Positions 26,226 through 40,400 are shown, counted from the stretch's first letter. The stretch is 64,000 nucleotides of DNA from Chaetoderma sp. LZ-2023a (GCA_034401795.1 CM067367.1:81332079-81396078); one strand, 5' to 3'. The notes: generated by a model not told the origin, from the letters alone. Translations and numbers: made by a program.

Positions 26226-29200
26226 TTTTAAGTACTGGGACTATTCGAGCTGAGAGTCTGCTGAACAGGCTGCTTTCCCAGCCTACCACCAGCCGGGTGG
26301 TGGGGGATGCTGGCTGTGGTGTGGGATGCTCCCTCCTCTGAAACAACAAGCTCTCTCATATCTGAAGATTGACAGTCAGCAGACGATGAGTGGAGTGTGA
26401 AAACGATGGGACGTGTGATGTCCAAACTCGGTGCGAAGATAAGGGACGACCTGGAGTTGGGGGTGGTGTCGCCGATGGAGAGGGCACGACTTGGAGTGGG
26501 GTGGTGGTAGGCATGGGGGTGGTCTCGCGATTTTGGGACTTGGAGGGGAAGTGCACCAAGTTGTGCGGGTTTCCTCTTGTCGAGAATAGCACAAGGTCTC
26601 ATCTAATCTCTTCACTTCCATGCTATTTATTACATGTTCCACACCACAGGAGGCATGGCTCAGGACAACATCAGCCTCCACTTGTGGCAACTCTATAATT
26701 GAGGTAATAAAATGAAGTGGGTGGGAATGGGAAGAGTTTGGAGGAACAACTTTTCCATCCTTACCCTTGGACAGCACAAACGAAGTCTTCAGATACCACT
26801 TCCCAGATTGTGTAGACTTGCTCTGAGGAGGGAGAGGGTGAGTACATGGCTCGTCATCGTCCTCAGCATTAGTCACATGTTCACCGGACTCCTGGCTTGG
26901 TAGGAGAGGGAGTGAACTGGCACCGTGGTACTCGGGACTAGCGTCTGGAATACATGTTTCCGTAGAGACATTTGTCTGGGTACCGGCGTTATGTGAAACG
27001 CCCAGCCTAAGCCCTGGCACTGGGCCATCACTAACACAAGTCTTAAGTCGATAAAAGTGGATGACTGAGGTCAAGCCATCTGAGGCATGGAACCGGTAGC
27101 TCACGTCCGCCTTCTCCGACTTCTTACCTACTACCACATAGGGGCCTTTCCCCTGGTAACTCAGTTTACGTGGCAAGTTTGCAGAACATTGCGTAGTATG
27201 AACCCAAACCATTGTTCCCACCTCATATGGATCTCCATGCACTTGCCGGTCATGCCATGTTTTCTGATGCTGGTGTGCAGTGGATAAAGATTATCTTACT
27301 AACTGGGCTTGTTCTATCCACTGCCGCATGAGTTCTACATAAAGAGATGGTGAGTTTTTGTCTCCGGGAACTCTGGGCATGGTTAGATCCAAGGGTAAGG
27401 CTAATTCACAGCATTAACTGAGCCAGTGTATAACCGGTGCTGGAATGTATCGAAGTGCGGTATGCCTTGATCACGTATGTGAGTCGTAGATCGCAATCAT
27501 GACAATCAAGGTGCATTTCCTTAGTCAACATCGCCACACGAGTTCTATTGAAACTCTCTACAATCCCGTCTTGTTTTGACTATGTGAAACAATTTGCAGA
27601 GTGCAGAGATCAGCTCTTAAAATTACTTCCTTGGTCAGAGTGCAATTCATAGGACATGCTAAAGTGGCAGAATACATTGCTAGGCAGGACCGCCACCACT
27701 GTGGATGCCTCTTGGTCCGGTAAAGCGAATGCTTCTACCCACTTCGGAAAATAGTCTTGCAATACAAGGATGTACTTGGTTCCTTCACCTGTCGTATTCA
27801 AGTGTCCGAACACAGCAATAGCAACTCCCTCCCATGGTGCACCAACAATTTTAATCTGTAGCGGTGCAGTATGGCACTGAACAACAGCGTGCCTTTGCCA
27901 CGGGACACATTTGGCAACCCATGCCTTCATACTATCGCATATCCTGATCCAGTGGAATCTTTGTTTGATGCATTCCACAGTTCTTTCAACGTCTAAATAT
28001 CTAGCATTATCATGTAGTTGTTCGAGAATCGTGACCTTATAATACTCAGGAATTACTATCCGGTTGTTAATGTAAAGGATGCCATCGTGTGCATGGCACT
28101 CCCCAAACCTCTAATAATAATATGTAGCCATTGCAGATGATGGGCTGATATATTCCTTAGGAGGACGTACCCCCTTTTGGATCCATGCATATATGTGTTG
28201 TGTTTGTGCATCTGTTGCCTGTTAGTGAGCAACTTTCTCCATATCCCAGTCTGTGCACCACAGCTCGGGGAATATGGGAAATGGCTGTGTTGTATGTGCC
28301 ATGGTGGTGGCCACTTCTTGTTTATCCTCAAGCCCGATTCTGCTCAAGGCATCGACATTTTCATAAAGCATGTTGGGTCTAATAACAACATTGAAGTTGA
28401 AGAACTGCAAGGATTCTTGCCACCATGCTACCTAGTCCTCCAGATGTGTACGGTTTCTGAGCCAGTGTAGTGAGGCGTGATTTGCACGGAGTGTAAATGG
28501 GCATCCATACAGAAAGTGTTTGCCAAAATACACTGCAGCAACAATTCTCTCTGTGTAACGTGTTTCTGTTTTGTTCAGAGCATGTGAACCATAACTCAGT
28601 AATGCTCTGTTCCATCTTCTGCGACCTGAGAGAGAACTGCACCTATTGCTTAAGGAGACGCATCAGTGTCTTAGATGAAATTGAGGTTAGGGTTAGGATG
28701 AGCAGGAATTGGTGCAGTTGTCAAATGTTCCTTCAACACCCTGAAGGAACCTTCACACTCACTGGTCCACTTGAATAGTCGAATACACAACAGCCAACAA
28801 TTCTCTCTATGTGGTTGCATAACGTTTCTCTCGTTTGTTCAGAGTACGTGAACCATAACCTATTAACTCCTCTGTTCCATCTTCTGTGACCTGAGATAGA
28901 ACTGCACCTATTGCATAAGGAGATGCATCACTGTCTAAGATGAAATCGAGGTTAGGGTTAGGATGAGCGAGAATTGATGCAGTTGTCAAATGTTCCTTCA
29001 ATGCCCTGAAGGAACCTTCACACTCACTCGTCCACTCAAATAGTTGGATGGCTGTACTGACAATAATACTGGTAGAGACCGAGGAAGCACCTTGTGTTGG
29101 TGACTGAAGTGGGGTCTGCCACTCTGCTACTGCTTTTGTTTTAGAAGGTTGCATAGCGTCTCCATCTGTGGATAGTACATGTCCAAGGAATTCGACACTC

Positions 29201-30450
29201 TGTCTAAAGATCTGACACTTATTGGGTTTGAGCTTGAGGTTTGTGGTATGAAACCGCATCAGAACCTTTCCAAATTAGACAGGGTCTGCTCAAATGAAGA
29301 GCCAAAGACAATTACGTCGTCAATATATCATCCATCGCTACCTGCCAGTACCCACTAGCCAGGTCAAGTGTACACAGTCACTTGGCTCCGGACAAGGAAT
29401 CTAAGGCTTGATCTATCCATGGTAACGTATCTTTGATGCCTAGATCATTAAGGTACCGGTAGTCGATACAAAACCACAAAGATCCGTCCTTTTTCCTGTA
29501 GTACTATAGGACTGGCCCAGGCAGATGCTGAGGGCGCTATGATGCATGTCGTTAACCTGTTTATGTGCTTCCACTTCCTTGTTAATGGGGAGACGTCGCA
29601 CTGGTTGTCATACTGGTCGATTGTTTCTGGTATCGATGGAGTGTCATACGAGATGATTTTCTCCCAGGTCCATGTCTCCTATGGAGAAACTCTCCTGATA
29701 AGTATGTCGTATTCTGCCGTACATCACGTTTGTGAAACTGCGGTAAACCAAATGTGGTGTGCACATATAGATCATGCATGTGTTCTGGTAAATTATCCTG
29801 GGGGTGTCTCCAGTGATATCACATCCACCAAATGGCCACAACGAACACCCTGGACTAGTGGTATTGGGTCCACTCGTCCATTGAATATCCAGAAGGGTAT
29901 GTGATCCTTGTTGGTGGTGTTCACAATCATCCGTGGACGTGTGCATTGGGAGGCAATCATTTATTCGGGGTCGGGTTCCAGCATGGCTATCATGTGTTGT
30001 CGCCTAACTGTGGCGCAGTGCCCATAAGATCTCCTCCCACCCCAGCTCAACTGCTGCTGTAGAAGCTAATATTACTGCACAAGTGTTGTACAGTGATGAT
30101 TTGAGCTAAGGGATATGCGCCAGCCGTGTATATCTAGCTCTTGTTGTCTGCAATGTATGATGACTTCAGTGGCACTGAGGAAATCAGAACCTAACAGGGT
30201 ATCATTTTGAATGGAGACAACTACAACTCGCTGGATGAATTGCATTTCCTCTATTTGTATTACGAGGTTTACCGTACCAGCCACTGGAATATCGGTTCTG
30301 GTAGCTGTTTGTAAAAATATGTTTGTGGGCATACGGGGTGGCCTTCAATGAGGCGGGATGCTTCCAAACAATCACCTGTTGAAGACAGCGATGGAACCTC
30401 CAGTGTCTACTGTGGTACTGGTAGACACTCCACTGAACAGACAAGCACAC
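26226..30450 (-). pseudogene. pol: pol region of Gypsy element 2
   Basis: Protease near 30.07-30.45 kb (VDTGGS motif and a LLGSDFL segment). Reverse transcriptase about 28.95-29.6 kb (LDLASGYWQV motif; NKCQIFRQSVEFLGHVLS at the thumb). RNase H about 28.4-28.95 kb (DSDASPYAIGAVLSQ). Integrase core about 27.6-27.98 kb (FPKWVEAFALPDQEA, LHSDQGSNF), then the C-terminal GPYVVVGK-type domain near 27.1 kb and a proline-rich tail to about 26.2 kb. The family is Ty3/Gypsy by motif and domain order. Heavily broken. Confidence 0.85.
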
Positions 30451-30499
30451 TTATATATTACTTTAAGGTGTGCATGCGGAAAGGTTTCTAGTGAGACTG

Positions 30500-32400
30500 T
30501 TTGCAGAATCTCTTTTGGTGCAGTGGCATCCTGTATGTAGTCAGTTTGCTTTTGTAAAGCTTCTGTGAGTACAATAGGTGGCTGAGTGAGGAAGGAACCA
30601 GCTCGTCGTCGCTGCTGCAGTATTTGCCTAGGTGATGACGCAGCTGGGGGTAGCAATTTTGGTGTAATTGATGCTGCTAACCTGAACGGAGAGTTTGTAT
30701 AAACAGCAGTTTGGACAGGACAAGTGCGGTGGCGACAGAGGGTAACCTGCGCCAACCACTTGGGACAATGCATCATAGGATGTTTAGTAGACGTGCAAAA
30801 GAAATAGTGGTGATGCTGTTGTTTGTCGTGCTGTTTGCGGTACTTCATTTTGCAGATCCATGATGCGGATTGCTGACTGCCATCTGTATCGCTATTACTG
30901 CTGCTGGTTGCGGTGGGTGATGCTGAAAGGTCTTGTGAGTTGCATACCACCAAGGGGCACCGGATGTTAAGTGTTTTGGTGATGGGTCATGGTGCTTGTA
31001 CAAACGTTGTTTCAGTGGAGGTGCTACCACTAACCACTGCCGTTTTAGGAAAGAGGGTTTGTGAGATGTGTTTATTGCGGGGTCAGAACCTTTCGCATCA
31101 GGTGATGTTGGCAGTGCAGTGGATGAAGTGTGCACCGACGTATGTGGAGCCGGGTGTGTGATAATGGGAACTGTTGTGGGGATAGCATTCTTAGTTGAGG
31201 TCGCAATTAGGAGATGTGCATCGTTTAACTCGTTGATTGTATGTACTTGGCGGCGATTAGCTTTTACCCGCTCCAAGAAGACTTCTATCCTGACTTCTGT
31301 TGCAGTCAAGGACCGTAGATTGTAGTTTTCGAGGAGAAATAGCTTTTCTTTGAGAGCTGGCTCACTGCTCAATGCGTCGATAAAGGTGTCGAGATGTAGA
31401 TGCGTCACTCCCTCATTATTTGTGCTGGGGTACGCGCACATGACAAGTCATCGGAAACGACTTGCCAACTCCGGCAGGGTTTCCTCGGCGCGTCTCCATA
31501 AGTTGTTCAGCTGTTGTTCAGCTGTAGACGACTGATTTCACCAAGGGCCGTGTCACCAAAATTGTTCCGATAACATGCTTTTTAGTTCCGTGTAAGTTGG
31601 CAGGCTCTCTGACCCCAAATCTTCCAGGACCTGAAGAGCCTTGCCGGCAGGTTTGTGGCCAGATACTCTCTCATTTGCTGATCCACCCACTGGTTCCTAT
31701 GGCTGATAATTTCGAATGGGCATTTATAATTAGCCCAGTCACTCTCCTCATTAAATTCTAGAGGGAGAATGACTCAGCCAGGGCCATGATAAGGTATTAC
31801 CAGCGTGAATCATGGTGGTGGTGCAGGGAAAAGTGGTGTGAACACGGATGCTGGTTTGCGTGTAGGTGTGGTGGTTCGTGCTAGTTCCCTGTACCGTCGA
31901 CAATTTTCCTGATGCTGCATCCGTGATGGCGACCGCCGTCGATGATGCTCACTTTGATATAATGGTGTAGGCTCCACTAGATGGCGTATTGGTGTTGTCC
32001 GATAAATGGGCGGTGGCATAGTATGCATATGTCTCTGAGTCTGGCGTTCCTTATACGGAGGGGCTCCAGTAGACTGATGTGGGTGGTGTGAGTGGTGCGT
32101 GCATGTGTATTTTGTGTTGTAGGATGGCAACTGTGTTCCAGAGCACGGAGATGAAGTCCTCATTGGAGGTAATACGGGACATGGTGCATATGGGGCAAGT
32201 CATCGGTCACCTGATGGTGCTGGTGAACGCATTGGGCGTGAAGGTATTAGATGCCCCAGTAGGTGTCTTTCTCGTGGTCGACCGTGATCTGGCAGAGGTG
32301 TTAGTAGCCTATCGCGGATGTCCGAAGAGGTGATGTAATGAGTACGCACATGTGAGGCATTGCTGAATGTCCCCTCGCTAATCACCGACTTCTCGTGTTG
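30500..32400 (-). pseudogene. gag: gag region of Gypsy element 2
   Basis: Sense-strand coding remnants between the primer site and protease: a proline/arginine-rich leader (about 31.8-32.4 kb), a segment with the gag-type pattern LHLDTFIDALSSEPALKEKL (about 31.35 kb) and a Ser/Thr/Pro-rich part with a CTSTKHPMMHCP zinc-knuckle-like stretch (about 30.78 kb). The call rests on position between the primer site and protease plus these features. Confidence 0.65.
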
Positions 32401-32565
32401 ATACAGTACTGGTATTTCCGCATCTGTGAAATGTTGGTCATAATCGATAAGGATGCGTGTGGCTCTTCTATCATAAGATGTTACTTCACGTCTACGGAAT
32501 TTTGTTCATCCGATGAAAGAGACTAAAATGCTTGGGTGTTGAGTCTGTGTTCGCTTCTCATTTGG

Positions 32566-32583
32566 GCGCCACATTGGGCGCCA
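32566..32583 (-). other. Primer-binding site of Gypsy element 2 (tRNA-Lys type)
   Basis: Read on the minus strand it is TGGCGCCCAATGTGGCGC, starting two bases after the LTR end. It matches the classical tRNA-Lys1,2 primer site TGGCGCCCAACGTGGGGC at 16 of 18 positions. This fixes the orientation and the 5' LTR. Confidence 0.8.
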
Positions 32584-32585
32584 CT

Positions 32586-33856
32586 TGTAGCCTGCTGGGG
32601 TACATGCTGGTCCGTCTGTATATTGCGTTCTGCAGCACCGCATGTGCACAATTCGCAGGTTGGCTGGTTAGCGTCTGTTCTCCGGGGTTACGGATCTTGC
32701 TTTGTGACTCTCTGAAAAATACAAAGCCCGACTTCTAGAGCTGGTGGAATGATAACGTGGGGCTGTGTGACCAGTGACGCCGAGATTGAACCACACCGTT
32801 TCGTCCCGACTGTGTGTGTCACTATACGGTGGTCGATTACGCAATGGTACTCGTTTGCTAGTATGAGAGAGAAAATATAGCACAAAGAACTGAGTTGGTG
32901 TCTTGCTTATTGTGAGCTCATCAGAGGTACCTCGCGATCTTTAAATCGACAATGTATCTCTTAAAGGGAGAGTTCTAATGCAGTCGCTTATAAAGTTTAA
33001 TATAAACCATTATACACCTACCAAAATATTAGCAAGAGGATAGTGCCTCGCGTAGGCCTCCATCACAGGAAAATGCCTTCAACGCTAGAGCAGAGGAAGA
33101 GAGTTGGCAAAAATGGCCACTCTCTTATTCAAACTTATGCTAAGTGTGTAGTGTGTGTCAACCTAGTGAAACTGTAAGTTATTGTGATGCATACTGTATT
33201 ACGTGAAGATGGGTGGATGATTTCCATAGAATTCAACACCGTCATTGTATGTGGGTTAAAGATACTGTATTGGTAGTTGCCACTTTATTTATGCGATCCT
33301 TCTGCTAAATCGTAAACTAACCGTTAGTTGTTAGGTCCGTGTTCCATGCTTAGGTCGCAAGTTGCAGTGATTTCTACCTATCTTTAAATACATGAGCATG
33401 ACTGGCGAAAATGCTCAATTTCTAAAAGGTCACCTTACGGAGTATCCCCCTCAGATAGACAGCGTGCAGACATGTCACTGTGTGAGCTTCAGAATCATAT
33501 AACGATTCTGTTACTTTCCACACCGCAACCACATACAACATCATTATGACACGACATCGTTACATAAGCAAGTGAAAAGTGTATACATGTTTTATGGTGT
33601 GGAGGAGGAGACAGATATCCAACTATAGTGACCTTCCCGTGAAGGCGTGGTTGGTTCCAAGACTGCTCCAAGTCACTGTAAATTGTTAGGGGGAGATCTG
33701 TGTCCTGTTCGTCACCTGATGTGTCGGGGGCGGATCATGTACGCTCTGACCACAGTGACTAACATTTACCTGTCGTTAGGTGTATGTTAAGATGTCCAGA
33801 GAGGCACTGTTGGCCAGTTAAAATAGAATAATGTTATCACAGTGTTTCCTACTTCA
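32586..33856 (-). repeat. 5' LTR of Gypsy element 2
   Basis: Direct repeat of 20208-21539. Its low-coordinate end starts TGTAGCC next to the primer-binding site and its high end finishes near CCTACTTCA, followed by an (AAT)n tract. The mutual divergence indicates age. Confidence 0.85.
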
Positions 33857-33880
33857 ATAATAATAATAATAATAATAAGC
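33857..33880. repeat. (AAT)n microsatellite
   Basis: About eight ATA/AAT triplets directly abut the outer end of the element 2 LTR. Confidence 0.9.
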
Positions 33881-34491
33881 GTAGATGGGCTAGGGGCACT
33901 GTTAGACTAGGGTCTAAGTCTAAAAAAGGATGTAGAGCTGTCAATATCTCAGCTCAATTACCAGTCTTACAGAGTTTAGTTAAAATCTAACCCACGCAAC
34001 CCAAGATAATTCTAGAACATTGTAATAAGGTGTTAGCCGATGCTGTTCCGAATGCCGCTTGAACCTAATTTGTGTATGTACTTGGCATTAGAGTTGAATG
34101 ACATATCTATGTAAGTAACACACTTCTATACATATGGACAGTGTAAGACATAGAAATAATAGACCATTCCTGTATATTTCTTAACACTTGGATCACCAAT
34201 TTCTTAATTTAAAAATGCTTATGCTAGAACGTGTCTGATTACTTTGTTACACAATCTGTGTGCTAGATCCAAGTTCACATTCCTCTGTTCTGAGGGTTAA
34301 AGCATGTACTGATCATAAAGGCATATTCTACATTTAAACAATTAATATATTTCCAGAAATAGACTAGTTCGAAGACAGAAGAGTACCTAGGCATTTGAGC
34401 ACGATAGTTTTATTAACTAATGGCAGTTTTGAAAAACCTATGTATCATATGTTAGTTTTCAGTTCATTTTATTCATCGTATTGAAGATTTT
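33881..34491. other. No recognisable gene between two LTR elements
   Basis: About 600 bp separating Gypsy element 2 from Gypsy element 3. There are no supported ORFs or repeats. Confidence 0.5.
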
Positions 34492-36020
34492 GGATCTCCG
34501 GGTGGTTTCTTACTGATGATATTCCTGCTACGTCGATGGCAGGATTATGATGTTAAAAGGTTTCTGCGACAACCTCTTACCAAAGAAGCAGTAGAAGGAT
34601 GACCATCGGCTCGCCTCGTCGCTGGATGAACCGCGACGAGATTTATAAGTGTCGATCGGGCCTATCTGACTTGATGAAGATTCCTCGCTTCGGTGGAGTG
34701 TTTCTCTCCACTCTAGAGTCCCTACTTTAATGAACAAAAACCAAACTCTTGTCTTGCTTTTGCAAGATGATAGTTTTAATGATGAAGCTAATCTAACTGT
34801 ACACCTTTGAATAAAAGACTTTGATAAATGCTAACTTCAATATTTCTAGTACTGAAACAGTATCTAAACTAACGTAGCATCGGCGATGGCTACGGAACCC
34901 TGGTGTTGGATTGATTGATTCTACAAACGGCAAAGTGCCTTATTTATTCTCTTCAGCAACCCTGAAGTTCTATACATATTACGATACATAGTTATATACA
35001 TATCGTAATATTTATTCTTTGTTCTAATGATTCTTCTAGGTAGGTTATAAGCACTGCTTGACTGGTCGGGAGAATCAGTCCGCCAATCAACGTCTGCTTA
35101 TTCCCTCCTAGAAGCTTCTATCTCGTAACAGTTGGTCGTCCTGACCAATCCCTGATCATTTACATTTCGATTCTTACTCTGAAACTTGTTCTTTCTAATT
35201 CTCTGCCACAGAGTTTGATCGACGTTCATTGATCATGACGTCATTCTTACCAATCAAACTCTGGGCTTCTCTTCTATGGAGCTACTGCTGCACATAGTCA
35301 AAGCGGTGGTGGCTGGTTCTGATTTGATGCGATCTGTCAGCTAAACAACAACATCATGGAATGTGTTGTTGTAGCATGCCATTGTATGATTGACATATAG
35401 TTGATATACAAATTTCGATTGTGTTATTAATTCCTACAGGACGCTACAATGCCTATGTCCTGTCCATTGCCTATCGCGAAAAAGCCTGTAGGAAACTAGA
35501 GTTAATAGGCACATGAGCTGTATGATCTCATTGCCAGCTGGTGTTGTTCTATTCTCGTATGAGAATCCGAATGCCTATCGTCATCAACTATAGTCAGTCT
35601 GTCACGTACGATTCCATCGATTCTTATCCATTGCTTATTTCCTAAACTACTGATCAAATTGACTGCTGAATAGTATAAAAGTGTGTGCCGACGGAACAGC
35701 AACAACTTTTATCTCAACTATTTCCAGATACACATCAACTCAGAACCGGAGGTCCTATTCTATTCAATTCGATTCTTTAACTCTGATGATGAATATATCC
35801 ATCCAACAATCCTCATGAGTTTCGCCGAAACTGAAACTGTACATCATCAGCTGATGTCAATCCGTGCTGTATAATACTTAACTAAATAATAATGCCTATA
35901 GTAACTCGGTCCATTAGCTCACTTGGTATTTTCAAATATGAATTTCATTTTAGGACTTACTCGTAAATATAAGATATCCAGCGGGGTCATGACTTCCCAC
36001 AAGACAATCCCATATCTACA
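34492..36020 (-). repeat. 3' LTR of Gypsy element 3
   Basis: Near-identical to 42929-44466. The low end begins TGAAGATTTTGGATCTCCGG and the high end finishes CAATCCCATATCTACA; both copies diverge from each other immediately outside these points. On the element strand the LTR therefore starts TGTAGATATGGG and ends CTTCA. Confidence 0.93.
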
Positions 36021-36395
36021 CATGCCCTTCAACCAAAGTTAATTAACCATCTCTTAAGGCCTTAAGCGAGTGATAATTAACTTGTTGTACAACATCAACA
36101 ACTAAACCACACTATACCAGGGCTATCCAGATCGACACAACAAAACTGTAACCATAATATATTATTGATCCTACATAATACGAACAATTTGATACAATAT
36201 TAACTATGCCATTAGTTAATGAAGTAAATAAATCATAAACCATACAATAATTCAAATAAACGATAAACAGTTCAATATAATACGACATCCGTCGCATGAC
36301 ATACGGTAGCAATATTACGATAATAATATAGCAATAGTACGAAAATGCACAATAATATTTTGGTGCACAATAAATACGATACGTGAATCGATCGT

Positions 36396-37439
36396 TTATA
36401 TGTCCTCGTATTCTTCAGGAATACTATGCAGTTCCACATCCACCCAGCTATCAGCCGTCGGGTCGATCTCGGTCCTTGCAGTAACGTTAGGCGACGACCC
36501 GGTAGCCGTCCTCGATGGCGTAGGCAGTGCTGCAGGTATCTGCGGCCGTCGGATCTGAGTGTGGCGTGGATATGGCATCATTGTCGCACGTGGCTTTCGT
36601 AGTATAAACTTCCACATGCGGGATAGAACACCACATTTATAAAGAATAAAAACAATCACAATACACGAGACGACGGTGGCCGTCGAGTAAGAGAATATAG
36701 AACGTATGCTGATGCCATCGACCATCGCTGGGTCGACCTCAGATAACGGTGCTAGCAGCACATACTTAGTCTTACGTAAATGGTCCCACTTTTGTACTTT
36801 TAGATGGTTTATTATAAGTGATTGGTTGAGTACTCCGGCCACATCCAATCGGGGCACATCTACGGCAAGACTGATTCGAGTATACGTCCGACTGTAAGAC
36901 TGTATGGGCTCGAATCGCCACACTTTCCCACTATAATCACATCCACTCGACATTAAGGCATACAGACAACTTTTCACAACACATCGGTCTGTCAGTCGTC
37001 CACCACAATGCACCTCGATAGTTCCGCCAAAGGTTTGCAACACAACACCTACTTTCTTATGGGCGAATAATTTGCTAGATGTTTCATTAGACTCGAGACA
37101 ACTTGACTAAGTCAAAAGACTTACACAATGTCATATTGTTGTCATATTGTTGTTATGGTCCATATATCCAATCGCCCCTGCGAAATTATGATACTCATCA
37201 GAAAATCATCCATTAATAGGCACCCATTTAGCGGTAGATAGCATCATCACCCAGGTGTAATATAACCATAATTGCATTTTGACGAGGGACAAAACAGAGG
37301 AAGTGATGTGCAACATTCGAGTAACGGTTGCATATTCCTCCACCTTAAGAGCTTTACTCAATATTGTTATTTCCAGTCCATCACATTCTACGGACATCAT
37401 AACCAACTCTATTGCTACACAGATTCCTAAAGCATACAT
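36396..37439 (-). pseudogene. env-like ORF region of Gypsy element 3
   Basis: It lies between pol and the 3' LTR on the element strand. It opens near 37.44 kb with a hydrophobic, signal-peptide-like leader (MYALGICVAIELVMMS). Near 36.62-36.68 kb there is one strong membrane-spanning stretch (TVVSCIVIVFILYKCGVL), followed by a basic and proline-rich tail of about 75 residues, like a cytoplasmic tail. Cysteines are frequent before the membrane span. This layout is that of a type I membrane glycoprotein in the env position. No similarity to a named env family was recognised, so the call rests on position and topology. Element 1 retains the start of the same ORF. Confidence 0.6.
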
Positions 37440-37493
37440 GACGGGTTATACAAATGCGATGTTACTAGTACTGCACTTGAGCAGAGATTAACA

Positions 37494-40400
37494 TTATCTC
37501 CTGCTATGCCACCTTATAATGGCTTCTATACGACTGATGAAGTCATCGATTAGAGCTCGGCCAAATGCACCTATCCTAAGTCGCTTACTGTCTGAGCTGA
37601 ACTCAGGAGCGTGACTGCACTTGCACAGAAAGTAGGGATGCGATGGAAGTGTTTTCATTGGCTCAGTGGCAGGCTCGGGTACATCCTCCGAGGTGTCCAT
37701 CACTATGGTACGAAGATTCTCTGATGTATCCATCGGTGACTCATACTTTGGATCATTACTCATACCAGGTCGATCTACATCCATGCCGACCACCTTACCC
37801 ACCTTACGCACCATCGGCTCCCAATTAGAAGCTGGTCGCTTCCTACGAGCTGCTTTATGAGGTGTCGCATCGGAGTCGGGTACCAGGCAAAGGTTCGGAC
37901 TCGGCTAATAGTACAATTCTGGGATGATGGCTGGCTTTCGTACCTGTTGCAGGGTTACGAATAGGGCGTGGTCGTACTCTGTCCCAGCACATCTCTGAGT
38001 CGACTACCCATAGCTTGAATATATTAAGCACGCGTACCTTTCCAGACCTTTGATGGTGGATGTGAGCCACGGGTCCATTGATCTTAAAGATCGCATATTC
38101 AGGGTCACTACGAGATGTTAATTTCATCCTCTCTTCAGCTTTTACTAACACTGAATCGCCAACCTTATATTCACCAGCGTTTGCACGCTTATTAATCTGT
38201 TCTCGGTGTACTTCTCGAGACTTAGCCGTTTCTCCACGAGCCCGCAGTAAGGCATTTTTGAGACATGTAAGTCTCTCACCAAGATCATGCGAAGCATCAA
38301 GTGGGACTGCAAACGGAAGTCGTGCACGTCGACCATACGTCAGATAGAATGGCGTATATCCAGTCGTGGAGTGACGAGTGTTGCGGTACGCGGTTCAAGC
38401 TGCACCTAACTCATTTTCCCATGCACGAGACTCGTTGTTTACACCTTTCTGGATCAACTCCATAAGAGTGTGATTGAACCTCTCGGTACGTCCGTTGGTT
38501 TGTGGATGTTACGGACTCGATCGTCTATGATCGATACCATGTTCATGAAATCGCTGTTCCAGAGAATTCGAACACAATTCCTTACCCTGATCTGGAATCA
38601 GAATCTCATGGATACCATGACGAGCGACATACTCATTGAAGAACTTATCTTCAACATTTTGAGATGTCTTCACTGCGATCAGGTATGCTTCTGCCCACGC
38701 AGAACAGTGATCAATCACCGTCATGATATAATTGTTACCTCTGCTCGACTCTAACAGTGGACCAATCAAATCCACACCAATTATCTGACTTGGATAACTG
38801 GCCATTAGCATCTCACTATATTTGGGTCGAGTAGTAACAGGTCGATTGACCTGGCACGTCGTACACGTCTCAGCATACGTACCACGTCCTTTCTCAAAGA
38901 CGTCCACATGAAAGAATCTCTTACCATACCGATAGTCTTCTTCAGACCTTGATGACCAGCTCGTTCATGAGCTTTCCGGGGCACATTCTCATGAAACAGG
39001 GTAGGTAACACGATTCGGGGGTACTCAGCGTCTAACGCTGAAGGTGTAATTAAAGAATATAGAATGCCGTTCTTAACCATGTGCTCCTCCGGTGTATTTC
39101 TGAACAATTCCGGGTATTCTTTGGTCTGTTCGGCACATAATGCATCGTACGGTATGTCATATACCTCTAGAGGGACATGAGGTAAAGCACCTTCGTCTAC
39201 CTCAGGTATGACATAATCGCCCGTGTCCAATGTGGCGACTTCTGCCAGACGATGTAACTGGGACAACATGTCCACTCGAATATTCTTCGAGCCTTGGATG
39301 CACTCTATCTTACATCCATACTCCGCAATAAGCACTGCCCAGTGCTGTACCTTCGTGTTCTTTACTTCTCCCACAACAACCTCTTTAGGGGTTTGTGGTC
39401 AGTATAGACGGTAAACTGCGCACCAAATAGATAAGGTCAAAGCTTCTTCAATGCATAGATCACAGCGTAAGCTTCCATTTCTATTACGGGCCAATTCAAC
39501 TGACTGTCTTTAAGAGTAGAGCTTACATACTGTATCACTCACTCTATACCCTTATCATCAACTTGTACTAGTATTGCACCTATTGCATAACTAGACGCAT
39601 CAGTGTACAACTTATATGGGGCTTTGAAGTTCGGATAAGTGAGTACGGTCTCACTACAGAGCAAGTTCTTCAATTTCTCAAACGCTTGCTGTTCCTGCTT
39701 ACCCCATTCAAATCGCTTATATTTCTTAGTCAACTCAATCAGAGGCTTTGCAATTTCGGCATAGCCTTTAACACAAGAGCGGTAATAACCTGTAGCTCCG
39801 AGAAAACTACGTACTTCACCCATGTCTCGGGGTGGTGACATTTCTCGAATGACTTTGACCTTTTGAGCCTGTGGACCCACCCCTTGTGCAGAAATGTGAT
39901 ATCCTAACAAGTCAACAGACTTACTGGTGAAGTCACATTTCTTTTTCTTCACTTGCAAATTATACTCCTCAATCTTGCGCATGACCTTACGCAAGTGATG
40001 TGCATGTTCCGTCGGATTTCGTGAATATACGACTATATCGTCGACGAAAACGTGCACATATTTTCCTACATATTCTCGGAAAATATCATTCATTGCCCTC
40101 TGAAATACGGCACCTGAGTTGCAAAAACCAAAAGGCATCTGAATCCATTCGAAGAGACCTTCACTGCAAACGAACACTGTCTTCTCTATGTCTTGGCTGG
40201 CCATTGGTATCTGCCAATATCCAGACTTCAAGTCCATAGTAGAAAATATGGTTGTGCCAGCATCGAATCAAAAATGTCGGATATATTCGGCAGTGGACAA
40301 CTATCTTTACAGCACACGGAATTCAATTTCCTGTAGTCAATACAAAATCTGGTGTCACCATCCTTTTTCAGTACCAGAGTTATGGGTGACGCCCAGGGTG

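Larger units (their letters stand above)
20208..33856 (-). mobile_element. Gypsy element 2: old, broken Ty3/Gypsy LTR retroelement
   Basis: A minus-strand element of about 13.6 kb bounded by two diverged direct LTRs. Reading right to left: 5' LTR, tRNA-Lys-type primer site, gag, protease, reverse transcriptase, RNase H, integrase, a long non-pol segment, 3' LTR. Sequence and primer site differ from elements 1 and 3, so it is a separate lineage. LTR divergence, sampled by eye, is on the order of 15%, and the coding region has well over ten breaks; both point to an old insertion. No clear target-site duplication is visible at the chosen ends. Confidence 0.85.

Noticed and set aside
28680-28965. 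Telomere-like TTAGGG words (GGTTAGGGTTAGGATG)
   Set aside because: They lie in the RNase H coding part of Gypsy element 2 and are explained by its Pro/Asn codons on the minus strand; there is no extended telomeric array.
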